Assembly: GCA_023411795.1 (NCBI GenBank) | Contig: JAEYOK010000030.1 | Location: 1 to 64,000 of the forward strand | Source of the DNA: Bacillota bacterium | GTDB lineage: Bacteria; Bacillota; Clostridia; DSM-8532 | Direction of reading: 5' to 3' | DNA: 64,000 nucleotides | Shown here: positions 61,843 through 64,000 of the stretch, piece by piece | Layout: each line of letters starts with the position of its first letter | How positions within the stretch are numbered: position 1 is the stretch's first letter | Translations under genes and position numbers: made by a program | The notes under the pieces: generated by a model | Told to the model about the DNA's origin: nothing | The model's database searches: none | The model's input: only the letters and a program-made list of their open reading frames with translations

Positions 61843-61989
61843 TTTATTTATGTACTTTTTATTCTGCAATCGCATTTGTTCTAAAATTAGATCATCCAGT
61901 TGTCTACTAATGTCAAGTATGGTTCTTTGGCTGTTACCCGACGATATAGCCCTATTTAACCTGCTCCTGACTTTCTCTATATTTTTCAT
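61837..61989 (-). CDS. Spo0E-like sporulation regulatory phosphatase
   Basis: This 50-residue protein contains the family signature SRQLDDLILEQMR (about 28-40), the S-x-x-L-D-x-L-I of Spo0E, which removes the phosphoryl group from Spo0A. The rest is a two-helix hairpin, as expected. GGGGAGGGG precedes ATG 61989; a longer frame from 62037 lacks a site. Two Spo0A boxes spaced 10 bp apart lie 92-108 bp upstream, so a feedback loop with Spo0A is plausible. Confidence 0.88.
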   Translation of the reverse strand: MKNIEKVRSRLNRAISSGNSQRTILDISRQLDDLILEQMRLQNKKYINKG

Positions 61990-62080
61990 TAGTAATCCCC
62001 TCCCCAAGGGATAATAAGTATATAAAAAATATAACATCTTTTTTACATAAAGTCAACAAAAGCTGCATGCAAACTATGTT

Positions 62081-62097
62081 TTCGACATTTTTCGTCA
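62081..62097 (-). promoter_or_regulatory. Tandem Spo0A boxes upstream of the Spo0E-like gene
   Basis: On the minus strand the sequence reads TGACGAA-AAA-TGTCGAA-AACA. Both heptamers match the 0A consensus TGNCGAA and their starts are exactly 10 bp apart, one helical turn, as in known Spo0A-bound promoters. Confidence 0.6.
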
Positions 62098-62234
62098 TCG
62101 TTCATCAAAAAATTTTTGAGGTTTGAAATGAGGTTTTATTTCCAATAATTTGCTTGGGGTTGAATCATGTATTATTTTATTATATATTAGTTGGTATCAG
62201 ATAATAATATTAGATAATAATCGGAGGTTGCAAT

Positions 62235-63005
62235 ATGGGAGAACTGCTAAAAGATAAAAATATACTCATTATGGGTGTCAGGAATAAATGGAGTATTGCT
62301 TGGGGAATTGCTCAGGCTGCAAAGGCACAGGGTGCTAATTTAATATTTACTTATCTGGGAGAAAGGGAAAAAGAAAGTCTGTTAAAATTGACCGCGGATA
62401 TGGGGGAGATTACAGCTTTTCCGTGTGATGTATCTAGAGAAGAGGATATTGATTCTGTTTTTTCAGAGATCAAAAATAAGTATGGGGTACTTCATGGTCT
62501 GGTTCATGCCATTGCATATGCCAAAGCTGAGGATTTGCAGGATACATTTGTTAATACATCTAAAGAGGGTTTTTTACTTGCTATGGATATAAGTGTGTAT
62601 TCTTTTATATCTGTCGTTAGAAGAGCTCAGGCTATCATGACAGAGGGCGGAAGCATTTTAACCCTGACTTATAGGGGTTCAATAAAGGTTTCCCCGGGAT
62701 ATAATGTGATGGGCGTAGCTAAAGCTGCTCTGGAATCGAGTATTCGTTATTCTGCATATGAACTGGGAAGTAAAAATATTCGTGTTAACGGGATTTCTTC
62801 CGGACCTGTAAAAACCATGTCTGCAAAAGGGGTTAAGAATTTTAGTGATATTCTTGATATCGTCGAAGAAAAAGCACCCCTTAAGCGTAATGTAACTCTG
62901 GAGGATTTAGGAGGATCGGCTGTATACCTTTTAAGCGACCTTTCATCCGGTATGACAGGCGAGATATTGTATATTGATTCCGGGTATAATAATATGGGAA
63001 TTTAA
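62235..63005 (+). CDS. fabI: Enoyl-[acyl-carrier-protein] reductase (FabI type)
   Basis: This 256-residue short-chain dehydrogenase-fold enzyme has the FabI nucleotide-binding start GVRNKWSIAWGIAQAAKAQGA (read as GVRNKWSIAWGIA), the diagnostic Y-x6-K catalytic pair in YNVMGVAKAAL (about 153-160), and GSAVYLLSDLSSGMTGE with the terminal HVDSG-like IDSGYN. It reduces enoyl-ACP in fatty-acid elongation. Many Clostridia use FabK instead, so FabI is a useful character. It is transcribed alone. CGGAGG lies 7 bases before the ATG. Confidence 0.94.
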   Translation: MGELLKDKNILIMGVRNKWSIAWGIAQAAKAQGANLIFTYLGEREKESLLKLTADMGEITAFPCDVSREEDIDSVFSEIKNKYGVLHGLVHAIAYAKAEDLQDTFVNTSKEGFLLAMDISVYSFISVVRRAQAIMTEGGSILTLTYRGSIKVSPGYNVMGVAKAALESSIRYSAYELGSKNIRVNGISSGPVKTMSAKGVKNFSDILDIVEEKAPLKRNVTLEDLGGSAVYLLSDLSSGMTGEILYIDSGYNNMGI

Positions 63006-63023
63006 AAAGTCCTTATGCGAATA

Positions 63024-63051
63024 TTAACAATATGTTCATAAATTGTTCATG
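63024..63051 (+). promoter_or_regulatory. 11-bp direct repeats resembling a PhoP/OmpR-type box
   Basis: TTAACA (63024), TTCATA (63035) and TTCATG (63046) are spaced exactly 11 bases apart, with 5-base spacers. This is the format of PhoP/PhoB-type boxes. It lies 166-193 bases upstream of the ABC transporter start. Farther down, TAGCGGG (63082 area) and CCCGCTA (63140 area) could pair in the leader. Confidence 0.4.
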
Positions 63052-63216
63052 AATTTGTATCATAATTAAATCATTGATTATTTAGCGGGTTTACGGATTT
63101 ATTCGATTGAGATTTTATTTCGTGTTGTCTGGGTCAAAGCCCGCTATATTATTGAGCTCATAATGGGAGATGGCCTAAATAATTCAGAATTTTAGGCGAG
63201 AAAAAGGAGGAATAGC

Positions 63217-64000
63217 ATGATAGAAATTCAAAACCTTACTAAAACCTATGGAAAAATAAAGGCAGTTGATGATATCAGCTTTACAGTCGAGAAGGGTGAG
63301 ATTCTCGGTTTCCTTGGACCAAATGGAGCGGGGAAATCTACCACTATGAATATCCTGACCGGATTTATATCGTCAACATCAGGGGCTATTAAGGTAGCAG
63401 GAAAGGATGTTCTTGAAAATCCAGTTGAAGTAAAGAAGCATATAGGGTATCTACCCGAGCAGCCACCTCTTTATATGGATATGACAGTAAATGAATATCT
63501 TGATTTCTGTGCTGATTTGAAGAATGTACCATTAAAAGATTGGAAGAGCCAAAAAAAAGATATAATGGAACTGGTTAAAATAACCCATGTAAGCCACCGC
63601 CTAATCAAGAACCTTTCAAAGGGTTATAAACAGAGAGTGGGCCTTGCACAGGCATTGGTAGGTACTCCCGAAGTTCTTATTCTGGATGAACCTACAGTTG
63701 GACTTGATCCCAAGCAGATAATTGAAATCAGAAATCTGATTAAAGCTTTAGGTAAAAACCACACCATTATATTAAGCTCCCATATACTTCCTGAGGTAAG
63801 TGCGGTATGCGATAGAGTTGTTATTATTAATAAAGGAAAAATAGCAGCTATTGATACTCCTGATAACCTGTCAAAAGCATTGGCTGACTTCTCACGGTTC
63901 ACAATTACAGTGGCGGGACCCGAAAACAAAGTAAAAGATATTATTTCTCAAATATATGGTGTCAAATATATGGAGACTAATACAAAACTTAAGGATGATG
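63217..64000 (+). CDS. GldA-like ABC transporter ATP-binding protein (3' end outside window)
   Basis: The visible 261 residues include Walker A GPNGAGKST (about 36-44), Q-loop GYLPEQPPLY (about 81-90), signature NLSKGYKQRVGLAQ (about 132-145), Walker B VLILDEPTVGLDP (about 154-166) and H-switch SSHILPEV (about 188-195). The sequence after about residue 215 is the C-terminal regulatory part typical of GldA/NatA-like ATPases. A permease gene presumably follows outside the window. AAAAAGGAGG lies 6 bases before the ATG. Confidence 0.93.
   Translation, partial: MIEIQNLTKTYGKIKAVDDISFTVEKGEILGFLGPNGAGKSTTMNILTGFISSTSGAIKVAGKDVLENPVEVKKHIGYLPEQPPLYMDMTVNEYLDFCADLKNVPLKDWKSQKKDIMELVKITHVSHRLIKNLSKGYKQRVGLAQALVGTPEVLILDEPTVGLDPKQIIEIRNLIKALGKNHTIILSSHILPEVSAVCDRVVIINKGKIAAIDTPDNLSKALADFSRFTITVAGPENKVKDIISQIYGVKYMETNTKLKDD

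Noticed and set aside
62186..62210. Possible FapR operator upstream of fabI (TTAGTTGGTATCAGATAA)
   Set aside because: It matches only half of the TTAGTACCT-N-TACTAA palindrome and lacks symmetry.

Overview
The window looks like a chromosomal segment of a low-GC, spore-forming, anaerobic member of the class Clostridia. The anaerobic character comes from a single-chain pyruvate:ferredoxin oxidoreductase (nifJ). The spore-former call comes from a Spo0E-like phosphatase, one or two small DUF3787-type spore surface proteins and an SLH-GH18 protein. The Firmicutes call comes from an Ile T-box leader, strong GGAGG-type ribosome binding sites, XpaC/TelA and a glycogen pathway (glgA, glgP, CBM25). I cannot assign a genus. 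I saw no tRNA, rRNA, CRISPR array, prophage or intact transposase.

Layout. Positions 1-7.5 kb hold a defence-like cluster: the C-terminal part of a UvrD-type helicase, a coiled-coil protein, a DUF2971 protein, a PLD-nuclease/SF2-helicase/DUF3427 protein and a MutT-like NUDIX hydrolase. Positions 7.5-11.1 kb carry a three-gene membrane/secreted operon, a DUF2500 protein, a flavodoxin-like protein and a small spore protein. Next come nifJ (minus strand) and a divergent ABC exporter. Positions 16.7-28.4 kb appear to be one cell-envelope regulon: lemA, DUF2207, a 7TM histidine kinase, a convergent OmpR-type response regulator, two DUF2442-like proteins and a row of lipoproteins or secreted proteins. 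The lemA operon and the DUF2442/lipoprotein operon share an almost identical palindrome plus an extended -10 block at fixed distance, which suggests co-regulation.

Positions 28.4-34.4 kb contain a DUF2974 protein, galactose mutarotase, a radical SAM/B12 protein and the XpaC-TelA pair. Positions 34.4-37.6 kb are ileS behind its T-box. Positions 37.7-42.9 kb are MoxR, DUF58, a DUF4129-like membrane protein and an SLH-GH18 protein. Positions 42.9-45.5 kb are an AlgI-like MBOAT acyltransferase with its DHHW/AlgX-like partner (envelope polymer O-acylation). Three overlapping M42 aminopeptidases follow, then a CBM25 protein and glycogen synthase, a split ThrE exporter, prfB with its programmed +1 frameshift, a D,D-carboxypeptidase homologue that has lost its catalytic motifs, glgP, thioredoxin, a DivIVA-like protein, an Lrp/aminotransferase operon, a Spo0E-like gene behind tandem Spo0A boxes, fabI, and the start of a GldA-type ABC transporter that runs off the right edge.

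The most interesting non-coding signals are the shared operator; two long palindromes (37.66 and 49.87 kb) built from four copies of one 8-bp-stem/13-nt-loop unit whose stems covary while the loop core GGGACGGT is conserved; and the tandem 0A boxes upstream of the Spo0E-like gene.
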